Assembly: GCA_947561715.1 (NCBI GenBank)
Contig: OX387205.1
Coordinates: 11,599,001 to 11,663,000 of the forward strand
Reading direction: 5' to 3'
DNA length: 64,000 nt
DNA from: Ascidia mentula
Lineage: Eukaryota; Chordata; Ascidiacea; Phlebobranchia; Ascidiidae
The notes beneath the pieces were generated by a model that saw nothing but the letters and a program-made list of their open reading frames with translations, was not told the DNA's origin and ran no database searches. How positions within the stretch are numbered: position 1 is the first letter of the stretch; the number at the start of each line of letters is the position of its first letter. This document shows, piece by piece, positions 63,056 to 64,000 of this stretch. The position numbers were made by a program, and so were the translations under genes.

Positions 63056-64000
63056 ATGCCCAAAAAAGCTGCGATTAAAGAGGATGCCCAAAAGATCAAC
63101 TACGACGAGGTTTTGAGTAAGATCAAAAAAGTAAAAGAAAAGATACATTTGAGAGGTACAACATCACCCATACTATGACTGTCACGACAAAACCTACAAG
63201 CACTCCCTTTACATTATACCCACAGCTTGCCTTACTCAAAAAAAAAACAGTGACACCAAATGCAAAAATTCTTTCGCCAATGAAACAACTGTTTTTTTTT
63301 CGCGAAAACGAAATCAACCTCTTTTATTAGAAAGATATTCGCAAGCTTTTGCCGAAGAAGAACAAGCGACTGTCAAAGAAAACGAGAAAATCATTCAAGC
63401 GAAACGCGCCGAGAACCAATTACTTCGCGAGGAGCTGCAGAAATCACTGAACCAAGAACAGGAGGCGATATCTAAGCTGTTTACCCACCGACCAAAAAGG
63501 GAATGCCTTGCTTTAAAGAGGTTTAGCGTACAGGTGATATATATTTAAATCTATATGCTATACACTAGTGTAAGTAAGCACTAACTTAATTATAGACCCA
63601 GCGATTTTAGTCGGGTCTAATGGCTAAATTATATAGCCATCCAAAGTAGATCCGTGGATCCGACGGTACCACCTAGCAAATAGACTGATTCCTGTTGTCT
63701 GAATGACATTTTCCTCATTATAGGAAGCTAAATCGGAATTAGATCAAACAGTTTGCAACCTGGAACGAAGCCTGAACAAGTTCATTCACATCAAAAATCA
63801 GAAAGCATGTAAAATTCGTGAGATGCAGAACATGCCTAAATTCGTGAACAAAAATGCTCTTGGAGTTGAATACGCAACGGTGAGTAGAAAGGTGTTTAGA
63901 ATCTATTGCAGCAAATTTAAATTTTTTTTTAACAATTTTTAAACTATTTAAACTACAAAGGGTGATAAAATAACAAAACATTGGCTGCCAATAAATTATA
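63056..64000 (+). CDS. ODAD3: Outer dynein arm docking complex subunit 3-like coiled-coil protein (3' partial)
   Basis: Coiled-coil subunit that anchors outer dynein arms to ciliary doublets. Three exons seen: 63056-63155, 63331-63533, 63724-63879. The gene runs on past the window. After a short basic start (MPKKAAIKEDAQ), the pattern of KI..., a KENEKIIQ-type block, ENQLLREEL, then a basic break (THRPKREC) and a Leu/Asp helix (ELDQTVCNLERSLNKF) follows the N-terminal layout of CCDC151/ODAD3. It resembles vertebrate KKNQETISQLREENKAL. Similarity is moderate, and the related ODAD1/CCDC63 is the main alternative. The ATG lies 2 nt after a GCAG acceptor, suggesting a 5' UTR intron or spliced-leader trans-splicing. 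Confidence 0.65.

Overview
The window looks like chordate, probably tunicate (Ciona-type), nuclear DNA. It is AT-rich, with small introns and closely packed genes on both strands. It mixes clear animal housekeeping genes (RPS5, SEC22, DCAF17, an ABL-family kinase, an outer-dynein-arm docking subunit) with short inverted-repeat transposons. Species and chromosome cannot be fixed from sequence alone. Gene models were spliced by hand from reading frame, GT/GC-AG sites and remembered family sequences. No search was run.

Layout. (1) 1-4817 (+): two tandem paralogues of an unrecognised STAND/NB-ARC-like protein. The first is cut by the window edge. The second has a degenerate Walker A. (2) 5826-8959 (+): DCAF17, with a reading-frame conflict in its last exon. 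(3) 9490-10708 (+): SEC22. (4) 11335-13769 (-): RPS5, with a 5'TOP-like leader and a 70-bp palindrome in an intron. (5) 15457-18107 (+): a protein kinase (HGD/DFT motifs) joined to a helical, TPR-like C-terminus. (6) 18633-34388: a cluster of four chymotrypsin-fold secreted serine proteases, three on the minus strand and one on the plus strand. All share one seven-exon structure. Between and inside them lie a 31-bp tandem array, a ~970-bp TIR element, a hAT-like element and a foldback element. (7) 35470-45185 (+): a complete ABL tyrosine kinase (SH3-SH2-kinase-proline-rich tail-F-actin-binding domain). (8) 49590-60935 (+): a large unrecognised nuclear-type protein (about 1851 aa in my model) with cysteine-rich and helix-turn-helix-like N-terminal exons and one giant TP/Q-rich exon. 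(9) 63056-64000 (+): the 5' end of an ODAD3/CCDC151-like gene, cut by the window edge.

Functional view. The proteases look like digestive or secreted zymogens (signal peptide, short propeptide, intact H-D-S triad) that have diverged in the S1 pocket. The two STAND-like proteins and the kinase-TPR gene lie within 18 kb. All three have architectures often used in signalling or innate immunity, but a shared pathway is only a guess. The other genes are unrelated housekeeping or developmental genes. The least explained parts are the STAND-like pair, the kinase-TPR gene and the 1851-aa protein.
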